Source: Bradyrhizobium sp. Gha
Lineage (GTDB): Bacteria > Pseudomonadota > Alphaproteobacteria > Rhizobiales > Xanthobacteraceae
Length of the DNA stretch: 64,000 nucleotides
Assembly: GCF_900113735.1 (NCBI RefSeq)
Contig: NZ_FOQM01000004.1
Span: 62,001 to 126,000, forward strand
Reading direction: 5' to 3'
In this document: piece by piece, positions 46,911-55,615 of the stretch
How the letters are laid out: each line of letters opens with the position of its first letter
Position numbering within the stretch: position 1 is the stretch's first letter
Program-made: the position numbers and the translations under genes
Notes under the pieces: model-generated
What the model saw: only the letters and a program-made list of their open reading frames with translations
Told to the model about the DNA's origin: nothing
The model's database searches: none

Positions 46911-47177
46911 ATGCAAACCTTGGCTGTTGATATCGCCTTCACCTTCGTCGACGACGCTGCGGCGCTCGCGAGCGGCTTCGTCCGAACAGTTCTGCGGCTT
47001 GTGATGGCCCCGATCGATCGCATCGCAAACGCCTGCGACATTGCCGGCGTGCTGACTGAGCGCCGCGCGACCTTCCGGATGTGGCGGGCCGACCGTGCCC
47101 GTGCCCGCCACGAGGGCCGCCGTTTCAGCCTGCTCGGCCGCATCAACCCCTTTCGCCATCTCGCTCACCTCACCTGA
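46911..47177 (+). CDS. Small protein under the TetR operator
   Basis: An 88-residue protein from ATG 46911, with a CCGGAGA ribosome-binding site at about 46896. It reads MQTLAVDIAFTFVDDAAALA then VLRLVMAPIDRIANACDI and ends in a basic stretch, RMWRADRARARHEGRRFSLL. The first 50 residues are amphipathic and could associate with membrane, though no clear membrane helix is present. It matches no family I know. It is divergent from the TetR gene across the paired operators, so it is probably the regulator's main target. The longer frame from 46827 would run through both operators and is rejected. Confidence 0.6.
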   Translation: MQTLAVDIAFTFVDDAAALASGFVRTVLRLVMAPIDRIANACDIAGVLTERRATFRMWRADRARARHEGRRFSLLGRINPFRHLAHLT

Positions 47178-47537
47178 GGACATCAAGATGCGCATGCGGG
47201 TCCACTCGAATGCGAAGCCCCGTCGCAACCAAGGACTTACCATGTCCGGACATTCGGGCCGATCGCCCAACTGTCCACAGTTCGGTTCAGCTTTTCCTTA
47301 TCAATCGGGGCGATATCCCCATAAACGCGGCATTTTCGCCCGAAGCTGCAGCCGCGACCGGATATTTGCGAACCTAACGAGACAAGCTGGAGACCAACGG
47401 GATCGGAGGAATCGCGGGGGCACAGCGAGCCGGGCGACCATCATAGGCCTGCAATCGCTCTTACAACGCTCTTTCGGTCCTGGCGTTTCATCGACAAATT
47501 AACAACCTCAGGCTGCCCTTCCAAAACAGGACTCGTC
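47178..47537. other. Gap before the acyl-ACP synthetase fusion
   Basis: About 360 bases between the 88-residue gene and the large fusion. It should contain the promoter of the fusion gene, but no clear boxes, hairpin or small gene were found. Confidence 0.35.
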
Positions 47538-50500
47538 ATGATCAGGGATCTGCTGTCGTCACGCCGCTTCGCGCCGTTGTTCTGGGCGCAATTCTTCTCG
47601 GCGCTCAATGACAACGTGCTCAAGAACGCGCTCGTCATCATCCTGCTTTACAGCGCCGCGACAGGCCACGGCGACGCCCTGGTGACGGTCGCGGGCGCCG
47701 TCTTCATCTTCCCCTATTTCATCCTGTCAGGCCTCGGCGGGCAGCTCGCCGACAAATACGTCAAATCCGTCGTCGCAAGGCGATTGAAATTCGCCGAGAT
47801 CTTCGCGGCAGCCTTTGCTGCAGCGGGCTTCTTCCTGCACTCGGTGCCGCTGCTGTTCACCGCGCTCGCATTGTTCGGCATCATCGCAGCCCTGTTTGGC
47901 CCCGTGAAATACGCCATGCTGCCGGACCAGCTCGAGCTCGGCGAGCTCGCGACCGGCAACGCGCTGGTCGAAGGCGCGACCTTCATGGCGATCCTGCTCG
48001 GCACCGTCGCCGGCGGCCAGTTCGTGGCCGGCTCCGCACATATGGGCTGGGTCGCATCGGCCGTGGTCGTGCTCGCCCTGCTGTCCTGGGCCTTTGCCTC
48101 TCGCATTCCCGCGACCACGCCGTCCGCAGCGGATCTGCCAGTCGATGCCAATCCCTGGACATCGACGCTCGGCCTGTTGAAGACTCTGTATGCGGATCAC
48201 CGTCTGTGGGACGGCACCGTGATCGTCTCCTGGTTTTGGCTGGTCGGCGCCATCGTGCTGTCGCTGCTGCCGGCGCTGGTCAAGGATGTGGTCGGTGGCA
48301 GCGAAGGCGTGGTGACACTGTGCCTCGCGATCTTCGCGATCGGCATTGCCATCGGCTCGCTGTTTGCTGCCAGCCTGAGCCACGTTCGGCCCAATCTTGC
48401 GCTGGTGCCGATCGGCGCCATCATGATGGGATTTGCCGGCATCGACCTTGCCTGGGCCATCGGCACCACGGTGAAAGGGAACGACATCGCCGCAATCGAC
48501 TTCGCAACCTCTTTCGCCGGCTTGCGCATGCTGGTCGACTTCGTCGCCTTCGCCTTCGGCGGCGGCCTGTTCGTCGTGCCCTCCTTCGCCGCGGTGCAGG
48601 CGTGGTCGGAGCCAAACGAACGTGCCCGCATCATCGCCGCCGGCAACGTGCTGCAGGCCGCCTTCATGGTGGCCGGCTCGCTCTTCGTCGCGCTGCTGCA
48701 GGCAGGCGGCGTCCATATCGGCTGGATCTTCTTCGGGCTCGGCGTCGCCAGCTTCGGCGCGGTGTGGTTCGTCCTGACCAAGTGGGGCAAGGAAGGCGTG
48801 CGCGATTTCGGCGGCCTTCTGTTCCGCGCGCTGTTCCGCACCGAAGTGCGCGGCCTCGAGAACCTGCCGCCTCCGGGCACGCGCATGTTGATCGCGCCCA
48901 ACCATGTCAGCCTGATCGACGGCCCGTTGCTGCACGCGGTGCTGCCGATCGACGCGAGCTTTGCAGTCGATACCGGCATCTCCAAGGCTTGGTGGGCGAA
49001 GCCGTTCCTGCGGGTGGTCAAGCATTACACCATGGACCCGAGCAAGCCGCTGGCCGCACGCGACCTGATCAAGCTCGTTGCCGCGGGCGAGCCGGTGGTG
49101 ATCTTCCCGGAAGGACGCATCACCGTCTCCGGTTCGCTGATGAAGGTCTATGACGGCACCGCGATGATCGCCGATAAGGCCGACGCCGTGGTCGTGCCCG
49201 TTCGCATCGAGGGCGCGCAACGCTCTCATCTCAGCTACCTCAACTCCAGCCAGATCAAGCGCTCGTGGTTCCCGCGGGTGACCGTGACGATCCTGCCGCC
49301 GGTCAAGCTGCCGATCGACGACGCCCTCAAGGGCAAGGCACGCCGCAACGCTGCGGGCGCGGCCCTCCAGGACGTCATGATCGATGCAATGGTCAAGAAC
49401 GCCATGCTCGATCACACGCTGTTCGAGGCGCTCGGACACGCCTGTCGCGACCGCGACACCGGCAAGGTGATCCTCGAGGACGCGCTAGGCACCAAGCTGA
49501 CCTATCGCAAGCTGATCCTCGGCGCGCAGGTGCTGAGCCGCAAGCTCGAGACCGGTACCTCGACCGGCGAGAATGTCGGCGTGCTGCTGCCGAACTCCGC
49601 AGGCGTCGCCGTCGTCTTCATGGCACTGCAAAGCATCGGCCGCGTGCCGGCCATGCTCAACTTCTCGGCCGGGCCGGTCAACGTTCTCGCCGCCATGAAG
49701 GCCGCGCAGGTGAAGACCGTTCTGACATCGAAGGCCTTCATCGAGAAGGGCAAGCTCGACAAGCTGATGGCCGCGATCTCCGCAGAGGCGCGCGTCGTCT
49801 ATCTCGAGGATGTCCGCGCCTCCATCGCCACGGCCGACAAGATCAAGGGCCTGCTCGCCGGCACCGCGCCGCGCGTCGCTCGCCAGGCCAACGATCCGGC
49901 CGTCGTGCTGTTCACGTCGGGCTCGGAAGGTACCCCCAAGGGCGTGGTGCTGTCCCACCGCAACATTCTCGCCAACGCGGCGCAGGCGCTGGCGCGGGTC
50001 GATGCCAACGCCGATGACAAGGTGTTTAACGTGCTGCCGGTGTTCCACTCTTTCGGCCTCACGGGCGGCATGATGATGCCTGTTCTCGCGGGCATTCCGA
50101 TCTACATGTATCCCTCGCCACTACACTACCGCATCGTGCCGGAGTTGATCTACCAGACCGGCGCCACCATCCTGTTCGGCACTGATACCTTCCTCACCGG
50201 CTATGCTCGCTCGGCGCATGCCTACGACTTCCGCACCCTGCGCCTGGTGATCGCCGGCGCCGAGGCGGTCAAGGACCGGACACGCCAGGTGTTCATGGAG
50301 CGCTACGGGATCCGCATCCTCGAAGGCTATGGCGTCACCGAGACGGCGCCGGTGCTGGCGATGAACACGCCAATGGCCAACCGCCCCGGCACCGTCGGCC
50401 GCCTCTCGCCGCTGATGGAAAGCCGCCTCGATCCGGTCCCCGGCATCGAAGAGGGCGGACGCCTCTCGGTGCGCGGCCCGAACGTGATGCTCGGTTACCT

Positions 50501-50942
50501 CAGGGCCGAAAACCCTGGTGTGCTCGAAATGCTGCCCGAGGGCTGGCATGACACCGGCGACATCGTGGCGATCGATGCCGCGGGCTTCATCACCATCAAG
50601 GGCCGCGCCAAGCGTTTTGCCAAGATCGCAGGCGAAATGGTCTCGCTGTCGGCGGTCGAGAGCATCGCGACCACGCTGTGGCCGCAGGCTGGGTCGATCG
50701 CCGTGTCGATCCCGGACCAGCGCAAGGGCGAGCGCATCGTGCTGCTGACGACGGAGAAGAATGCCGAACGCAGCGCGATGCAGGCCCAGGCCAAGTCGAT
50801 CGGTGCCTCCGAGCTAACCGTTCCGGCTACGATCATGGTGGTCGACAAGGTGCCGCTGCTCGGCACGGGCAAGACCGACTACGTCACGGCGACGACGATG
50901 GCGCGCGAGCAGGCGTCCTCGCCGGAGCGCGAGGTTGCGTAG
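47538..50942 (+). CDS. Fused lysophospholipid transporter, PlsC acyltransferase and acyl-ACP synthetase
   Basis: A 1134-residue protein joining three enzymes that E. coli splits between LplT and Aas. Residues ~10-410 are an MFS transporter of about 12 helices (FAPLFWAQFFSALNDNVLKN, DKYVKSVVARRLKFAE). Residues ~430-620 are a PlsC-type acyltransferase with NHVSLID (H-x4-D) and FPEGRIT. Residues ~640-1125 are an AMP-forming ligase, with the P-loop-like TSGSEGTPKG and the GYGVTETAPV motif. The expected role is to flip lysophospholipid inwards, activate a fatty acid with ATP and acyl carrier protein, and re-acylate the lipid at the inner membrane. The lipase-like gene follows after 5 bp. Confidence 0.9.
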   Translation: MIRDLLSSRRFAPLFWAQFFSALNDNVLKNALVIILLYSAATGHGDALVTVAGAVFIFPYFILSGLGGQLADKYVKSVVARRLKFAEIFAAAFAAAGFFLHSVPLLFTALALFGIIAALFGPVKYAMLPDQLELGELATGNALVEGATFMAILLGTVAGGQFVAGSAHMGWVASAVVVLALLSWAFASRIPATTPSAADLPVDANPWTSTLGLLKTLYADHRLWDGTVIVSWFWLVGAIVLSLLPALVKDVVGGSEGVVTLCLAIFAIGIAIGSLFAASLSHVRPNLALVPIGAIMMGFAGIDLAWAIGTTVKGNDIAAIDFATSFAGLRMLVDFVAFAFGGGLFVVPSFAAVQAWSEPNERARIIAAGNVLQAAFMVAGSLFVALLQAGGVHIGWIFFGLGVASFGAVWFVLTKWGKEGVRDFGGLLFRALFRTEVRGLENLPPPGTRMLIAPNHVSLIDGPLLHAVLPIDASFAVDTGISKAWWAKPFLRVVKHYTMDPSKPLAARDLIKLVAAGEPVVIFPEGRITVSGSLMKVYDGTAMIADKADAVVVPVRIEGAQRSHLSYLNSSQIKRSWFPRVTVTILPPVKLPIDDALKGKARRNAAGAALQDVMIDAMVKNAMLDHTLFEALGHACRDRDTGKVILEDALGTKLTYRKLILGAQVLSRKLETGTSTGENVGVLLPNSAGVAVVFMALQSIGRVPAMLNFSAGPVNVLAAMKAAQVKTVLTSKAFIEKGKLDKLMAAISAEARVVYLEDVRASIATADKIKGLLAGTAPRVARQANDPAVVLFTSGSEGTPKGVVLSHRNILANAAQALARVDANADDKVFNVLPVFHSFGLTGGMMMPVLAGIPIYMYPSPLHYRIVPELIYQTGATILFGTDTFLTGYARSAHAYDFRTLRLVIAGAEAVKDRTRQVFMERYGIRILEGYGVTETAPVLAMNTPMANRPGTVGRLSPLMESRLDPVPGIEEGGRLSVRGPNVMLGYLRAENPGVLEMLPEGWHDTGDIVAIDAAGFITIKGRAKRFAKIAGEMVSLSAVESIATTLWPQAGSIAVSIPDQRKGERIVLLTTEKNAERSAMQAQAKSIGASELTVPATIMVVDKVPLLGTGKTDYVTATTMAREQASSPEREVA

Positions 50943-50947
50943 CAGAG

Positions 50948-51616
50948 ATGCGCGAGGCGCCTGAAATGGGCGGCGCGCGATGTCCAGGAGTGGTTCTGCT
51001 TCACGGCATCGCGCGCGGCTCCTCATCCCTGAAGAGGCTAGAGCAGGCGCTTCAGGTGGCGGGATTCGCAACGCTCAACATCGACTATGCCAGCCGCAAG
51101 AAGCCAATCGCGGCGCTCGCCGACGATATCCACCCGGCGATCGCCCGCTTCGCCGAACGTGAGGCTCCGCTCCATTTCGTCGCACATTCGATGGGCGGTC
51201 TCGTGACCCGCGCCTATATCGCGAAACACCGGCCGGACCGGCTCGGCGGCGTCGTGATGTTGGGCACGCCGAACGGCGGCAGCGAGATTGCCGATCTCCT
51301 GAGCGAGGCGCGGCTTTACCGCGCGTTCTACGGGCCAGCCGGGCTCGAGCTCACGACAGCGAACCGATCCGATGCCTTGCCCGTCGTGGACTATCCCGTC
51401 GGTGTGATCGCGGGTAGCCGCTTCATCGATCCCGTCGCCGGCCTCTTCGTTCTGCCGCAGCCGAATGACGGACGCGTGTCGGTGCAGAGCGCGATGCTTT
51501 CCGGCATGGCCGACCATATCGTCGTGAACGCTTCGCATACCGGACTGCCGCGTCACGGCGTTGCGATCACGCAGACCATTGCATTTCTTCAGCACGGCCG
51601 TTTCAGCCTGGCGTGA
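50948..51616 (+). CDS. Alpha/beta hydrolase, lipase-like
   Basis: A 222-residue hydrolase from ATG 50948. GVVLLHGIARGSSSLKRLEQ near the start supplies the oxyanion-side HG motif. FVAHSMGGLVTRAYIAKHRP holds the nucleophile serine of the GHSMGG type, and the histidine is likely in NASHTGLPRHG near the C-terminus. The aspartate is less clear, perhaps in DYPVGVIAGSRFID. There is no signal peptide, so it is probably cytoplasmic. The start lies five bases after the stop of the phospholipid re-acylation gene, which suggests coupling and a role in lipid turnover. Substrate is unknown. Confidence 0.8.
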   Translation: MREAPEMGGARCPGVVLLHGIARGSSSLKRLEQALQVAGFATLNIDYASRKKPIAALADDIHPAIARFAEREAPLHFVAHSMGGLVTRAYIAKHRPDRLGGVVMLGTPNGGSEIADLLSEARLYRAFYGPAGLELTTANRSDALPVVDYPVGVIAGSRFIDPVAGLFVLPQPNDGRVSVQSAMLSGMADHIVVNASHTGLPRHGVAITQTIAFLQHGRFSLA

Positions 51617-51619
51617 AGG

Positions 51620-52720
51620 TTAGGCAGCTGTCCGCCGCTCCTGCGCATAGCGCACCAGCGCCGCGAAGCGGTAGATGCCGTGCACAAACTTGCCATAGGG
51701 CATGGTGATGAACAACGCGAACACCGCGCCCAGATGCAACGCCAGCAGTGGCCCCATGGCGCCGGTTTCGCGCAGGACGAGAAGCAGCATGCCGGTGAGC
51801 CCGGTCAGCAACAGCATGGCGTTGAAGCCGACATCCATACCGTAGCGCTGCTCGTCGAGCAGCGCCGGATCGCGCCGCATCTTGGCCGCGAACAGGCCGA
51901 CCGGTCCGATGACGAGACCGATGCCGCCGAGCGTGCCTAGCAGCACAGGCAGGTCCCACCACGGATACGGCGCCTCGCGTCCGAGCAGATAGTGATAGAG
52001 CGTCGCCACCGAAGTTGCGGCAAAGCACAGGACGAAGCCGTAGAACGTCAGGTGATGGAAGAGCTTGCGCCGGTCAGTCGGCTTGTCGTCCTCGTTGTAG
52101 CAGCCGACGCCGCCGCCATGAAGATAGCGCAGTTCGCCTGCATCGCGCATCGCCTGGAAGATTGAGCCGCCGTCGGCTCGGCCGCCGATCGGCGGGCCGA
52201 TGTCACGCCAGAACGCGCGCACGCTCATCACCAGCGCAAGGACGGCATAGAGGAACGCAGCGCCGAACAGCGCGGCCATCGCATTGTGCGGCATCAGCTT
52301 GTAAAATGCGCCGGGGCCGGTGTGCACGCCGAACAGCACGCCTCGCTCGTTGAGCGCGGCGAAACCGAGGATGAAAGCTGCCATGCTGAGCGCAGCGACC
52401 ATGCTGATGACGAGACCATTGCGGGCGAACGCGCCGGACAGCGCCTGCGGCCAGGCATAAGCCGCATAGGATTCCGCGCGCGCGACCGCCAGCGTCTTGG
52501 GAACGTTGACGTTGAACTCGTGCGGCGGCGAGAACTGGCAATCGACATAGCACGCGCCGCAGGCATGGCAGAGATTGGCGAGGTAGTTGAGATCGCCGTC
52601 GGAGAAGGCGCGCCGCATCTCCATCGCGGGGAACACCGCGCAAAGACCCTCGCAATAGCGGCATGAATTGCAGACCGTCATCAGACGGTCGGCTTCATCA
52701 AGAGTTCTAGTTCCGTGCAT
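51620..52720 (-). CDS. tcuB: Tricarballylate utilisation protein B
   Basis: A 366-residue membrane iron-sulfur protein from ATG 52720. Two cysteine clusters, CNSCRYCEGLCAVFP and CHACGACYVDCQF, fall within the first 75 residues and fit two 4Fe-4S centres. About six membrane helices follow. In Salmonella TcuB re-oxidises the reduced FAD of TcuA and passes electrons to the quinone pool. Its start overlaps the last 14 bases of tcuA, so the two are coupled. A longer frame to 52759 adds residues unlike the family. Confidence 0.88.
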   Translation of the reverse strand: MHGTRTLDEADRLMTVCNSCRYCEGLCAVFPAMEMRRAFSDGDLNYLANLCHACGACYVDCQFSPPHEFNVNVPKTLAVARAESYAAYAWPQALSGAFARNGLVISMVAALSMAAFILGFAALNERGVLFGVHTGPGAFYKLMPHNAMAALFGAAFLYAVLALVMSVRAFWRDIGPPIGGRADGGSIFQAMRDAGELRYLHGGGVGCYNEDDKPTDRRKLFHHLTFYGFVLCFAATSVATLYHYLLGREAPYPWWDLPVLLGTLGGIGLVIGPVGLFAAKMRRDPALLDEQRYGMDVGFNAMLLLTGLTGMLLLVLRETGAMGPLLALHLGAVFALFITMPYGKFVHGIYRFAALVRYAQERRTAA

Positions 52721-54098
52721 GTTTCGCCGCTTCCCGTCCTGCGATCCGCCCGAACACACTGCCGATGGTCATGCCCATGCCGGCGGCATACCCCTTCCCG
52801 AGCACGTTGCCGGCCATGATCTCGCCGGCCGCGAACATGTTGGCGGACGGTTTTCCGTCAGCCATCAGCATCCGTGCCTCCTTGTTCACGCGCGTGCCGA
52901 GATAGGTGAAGGTGATGCCGGGCCGCACCGGATAGGCGAGATAAGGCGGTGTCTCGATGCGCCGAGCCCAGTGGGTCTTGGGCGGCGTGATGCCTTCGGT
53001 CACGCAATCGTCCAGAATGGTGTGGTCGAAGGTGCCGTGCCGCACCGCGGCGTTGAATTCGGTGATGGTCTTCTCCAGCGCGGCCGGATCCAGCTCGAGC
53101 TTGCCGGCGAGCTCGGCGATCGTCTGTCCGGCGATCGGCGCGAACAGCGTCGGCATGAAGCTCGTAACGACGGTCGAATCGAAGATGATGTAGGCGATCT
53201 GATCCGGCTGCGCCGCGACCAGACGACCCCAGATCGCGTAGCGCTTCGGCCAGATGTCCTCGCCCTCATCATAGAAGCGTTGCGAATGCCTGTTGACGAC
53301 GATGCCGAACACCACCGAGTCGTGGCGCGTAATGATGCCGCCGTCGAACTTCGGCGCGCGGGCGTCAATCGCGACTGCGTGGCACTGGGTGGGATCACCG
53401 ACCTCCTGCACGCCTTTGTCGAGCAGCATCTTCAGGATCGAACCGCGGTTATAGGGCGTGCCGCGGATCAGGAAATTGTCGGCGGCCTCGCCCCAATATT
53501 GCTTCAGCCATTCGATGTTGGCTTCGAATCCGCCAGCCGCGGCGACGAGCGAGGTCGCCCGGATCTCGGTCTCGCCGTTGATCGGCCGTTTGAGGCGCGC
53601 AGCGAGGAACATGCCGTCCTCGATTGCGAGGTCCGTGACCTCGGCGTCGTATGCGACATCGACGCCGAGCCGCTCGGCGGTGAGATAGAGCGCATTCAGC
53701 ATCGCGCGTCCGCCGCCGAGAAAGAACGAGTTGGTGCGACCGAGGCTCAGCGTGCCACCGAGCGAGGGCTGCCAGCGTACACCCTGTTCCACGATCCAGT
53801 TCAGGATGTCCTTGGACTCCCGGATCATGTGGCGGGCGAGAACCTCGTCGGTTTGCCCGCCGGTCACGCGCAACAAATCCTCCCAGAACTCCTCCTCGGT
53901 GTAGGGCCCGGTCAGGATTTCAGTCGCGGCATCATGGGCACAGCGCATGTTGCGGGTGTGGCGGGTGTTGCCGCCACGGTAGAACTTCGGCGCACCTTCG
54001 AGGACCAGCACGGATGCACCGCCACGGCGTGCCGAGATCGCCGCACACAGCGCCGCGTTGCCGCCGCCGATCACCAGCACATCGTATTTGCTGCCCAT
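52707..54098 (-). CDS. tcuA: FAD-dependent tricarballylate dehydrogenase
   Basis: A 463-residue flavoprotein from ATG 54098. It begins MGSKYDVLVIGGGNAALCAA, a Rossmann FAD motif (GGGNAA), and ends in a second FAD segment, GEIMAGNVLGKGYAAGMGMT, of the fumarate-reductase/succinate-dehydrogenase superfamily. Central motifs such as TRHTRNMRCAHD fit TcuA-type proteins. It oxidises tricarballylate to cis-aconitate, relieving inhibition of aconitase, and hands electrons to TcuB. No TcuC transporter is seen here. A GntR regulator lies divergently across a promoter with a TTTGTATACAAA palindrome. Confidence 0.9.
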   Translation of the reverse strand: MGSKYDVLVIGGGNAALCAAISARRGGASVLVLEGAPKFYRGGNTRHTRNMRCAHDAATEILTGPYTEEEFWEDLLRVTGGQTDEVLARHMIRESKDILNWIVEQGVRWQPSLGGTLSLGRTNSFFLGGGRAMLNALYLTAERLGVDVAYDAEVTDLAIEDGMFLAARLKRPINGETEIRATSLVAAAGGFEANIEWLKQYWGEAADNFLIRGTPYNRGSILKMLLDKGVQEVGDPTQCHAVAIDARAPKFDGGIITRHDSVVFGIVVNRHSQRFYDEGEDIWPKRYAIWGRLVAAQPDQIAYIIFDSTVVTSFMPTLFAPIAGQTIAELAGKLELDPAALEKTITEFNAAVRHGTFDHTILDDCVTEGITPPKTHWARRIETPPYLAYPVRPGITFTYLGTRVNKEARMLMADGKPSANMFAAGEIMAGNVLGKGYAAGMGMTIGSVFGRIAGREAAKHARN

Positions 54099-54177
54099 GC
54101 CGTCAGTCCGATGCGACGAAGTTGGAGACATTCTGCCCGCTGGCGGCCTTGGTCAACCCCGACAGCCATTGCGTACT

Positions 54178-54189
54178 TTTGTATACAAA
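54178..54189. promoter_or_regulatory. FadR-type palindromic operator between tcuA and the GntR gene
   Basis: TTTGTATACAAA is a perfect 12-bp palindrome. Its core, TTGTATACAA, fits the TnGTnnnACnA-like consensus reported for FadR-subfamily GntR regulators. It lies in the 150-bp divergent interval, 79 bp from the tcuA start and 59 bp from the GntR start. The adjacent regulator is the likely binder. Confidence 0.65.
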
Positions 54190-54248
54190 GATATACATAA
54201 GCTCTGCAAGCGGCATCTCTGCATGGGCAGGATGCATATCGAGGATTC

Positions 54249-54932
54249 ATGGCCAGACGCCCGGCAAAGGCAAGCGGATCGATCACGCGCGGCAGCGGCG
54301 TGGCACTCGGCGAAGCCGTGTTCCGCTCACTCTGCGAGGCGCTCCAGGCCGGCAGCTACCGCGCCGGCGACCGCCTGCGCGAGGAGGAAGTCGCGCAACG
54401 GCTGAAGGTCAGCCGTACGCCGGTCCGGGAGGCGCTGGGCCGGCTCGCCGCCCGCGGTTTCGTGGCGCCCGCCGCCGGCCGCGGGCTGATCGTGCGCAAC
54501 CTCGACATATCAGAAGTGCTCGAGCTCTACGCCATGCGCGAGATCATGGAAGGCGCTGCCGCGCGCCTCGCCGCCGAGCACGCCTCTGCACCCGAGATCG
54601 ACGCGCTCGGGGATATCGAGCAGGCCTTTGTGGAGGCCTCCGCGAGCAACGCTCCTGAAATGGCAAGGCTCAACCGTGCCTTTCACGAAGCGATCTGCCG
54701 CGCCGCGCGCAACCGCTATCTCGACAACGCCTCGCGCGAGCTACAGGACTGGATCGCCCTGCTTGGCCCGACCACGTTCACCGTGGCAGGACGTTCCGCA
54801 ACCAGCCATAGCGAACATCTGGTCATCATCGAAGCCATCGCCGCGCGCGACGGCGACAAGGCGGAGCAGCTCGCGCGCGCGCATATCCGCGAGGCGCTGC
54901 GTTGCCGGCTCAAATTGTTGCAGAAGCAGTAG
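54249..54932 (+). CDS. GntR-family (FCD) transcriptional regulator
   Basis: A 227-residue regulator. After a basic N-terminus, the winged HTH reads LCEALQAGSYRAGDRLREEE then VAQRLKVSRTPVREALGRLA, the FadR subfamily pattern with TPVREAL. The C-terminal FCD domain (about 95-215) has LYAMREIMEGAAARLAAEHA and an expected metal-binding pair of histidines in RLNRAFHEAICRAA and SHSEHLVIIEAIAARD. Such regulators bind organic acids. Its divergence from tcuAB suggests control by tricarballylate or a related tricarboxylate. ATG 54249 follows an AGGA sequence. Confidence 0.88.
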   Translation: MARRPAKASGSITRGSGVALGEAVFRSLCEALQAGSYRAGDRLREEEVAQRLKVSRTPVREALGRLAARGFVAPAAGRGLIVRNLDISEVLELYAMREIMEGAAARLAAEHASAPEIDALGDIEQAFVEASASNAPEMARLNRAFHEAICRAARNRYLDNASRELQDWIALLGPTTFTVAGRSATSHSEHLVIIEAIAARDGDKAEQLARAHIREALRCRLKLLQKQ

Positions 54933-54941
54933 GCAAAACGC

Positions 54942-55415
54942 TCACGCCAACACGTCCGCGACGACCGCGTTCGCGATGTCCCGCACATCAATTGGCTTCA
55001 TGCGCACCTGCAGGCCGCGCTGACCGCCATTGAGATAGACCAGCTCATGCGCAAGCGCACTCTGCTCCATCACCGTGCGGACCTGCTTGCGCTGCCCGAA
55101 CGGACTGATGCCGCCGACCTTGTAGCCGGTGACGCGCTCAGCCTCTGGCGGCTTCATCATCTGCGCCGACTTGCTGCCGACGGAAGCGGCGAGCTTCTTC
55201 ATCGAGACTTCCTGGTCGGACGGAACGATCACACAGACCGGCTTGCCATCCACCAGCGCCATCAGTGTCTTGAGGACACGCGCGGGATCCTCGGCCAACG
55301 CGGCGGCCGCCTGGAGGCCGATACTCTCGGCATCAGGGTCGTAGTCGTAATTATGGACCGTGAAGACCACGCCTGCGGCTGTGAGCGCGCGGGTGGCCGG
55401 GGTGACTTTGGACAT
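54942..55415 (-). CDS. ybaK: Cys-tRNA(Pro) deacylase YbaK family
   Basis: A 157-residue YbaK/EbsC-type editing protein. MSKVTPATRALTAAGVVFTV opens it, VLKTLMALVDGKPVCVIVPS carries the catalytic lysine found in the family, and VGGISPFGQRKQVRTVMEQ contains the GGISPFGQ signature. It hydrolyses Cys-tRNA(Pro) formed by misacylation. The gene converges with the GntR gene and stands alone. Length is typical. Confidence 0.92.
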   Translation of the reverse strand: MSKVTPATRALTAAGVVFTVHNYDYDPDAESIGLQAAAALAEDPARVLKTLMALVDGKPVCVIVPSDQEVSMKKLAASVGSKSAQMMKPPEAERVTGYKVGGISPFGQRKQVRTVMEQSALAHELVYLNGGQRGLQVRMKPIDVRDIANAVVADVLA

Positions 55416-55459
55416 GCGTCACATGTAGCATTGCCGGGCAGGCTCGCACTACACCCGCA

Positions 55460-55577
55460 CTGTCATCGCCCGATTTAATCGGGCGATCCAGTATTCCAGA
55501 GGCGTGCGTTGAAGAGTTCGCTCTCGCTGCATTCGCCGCGGCGTACTGGATGCCCCGGTCAAGCCGGGGCATGACAG
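55460..55577. repeat. Palindromic intergenic element with terminal inverted repeats
   Basis: A 118-bp element between ybaK and fdsA begins CTGTCAT and ends ATGACAG. It holds an internal hairpin, CGCCCGATT-TAATCGGGCG, near 55467-55486 and a second, GCCCCGGTC-AAGCCGGGGC, at 55552-55570. This layout resembles the short palindromic intergenic elements that are abundant in Bradyrhizobium; the comparison is from memory. It lies downstream of fdsA and could affect transcript ends. Confidence 0.75.
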
Positions 55578-55615
55578 CAAATTCCGCAGCAGGCCTCGTG
55601 CAGGGCTAGCCCTTT

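Noticed and set aside
47727..49439. 570-codon minus-strand frame
   Set aside because: Antisense to the LplT/PlsC part of the acyl-ACP synthetase fusion; composition is His/Gln/Arg-rich and not protein-like.
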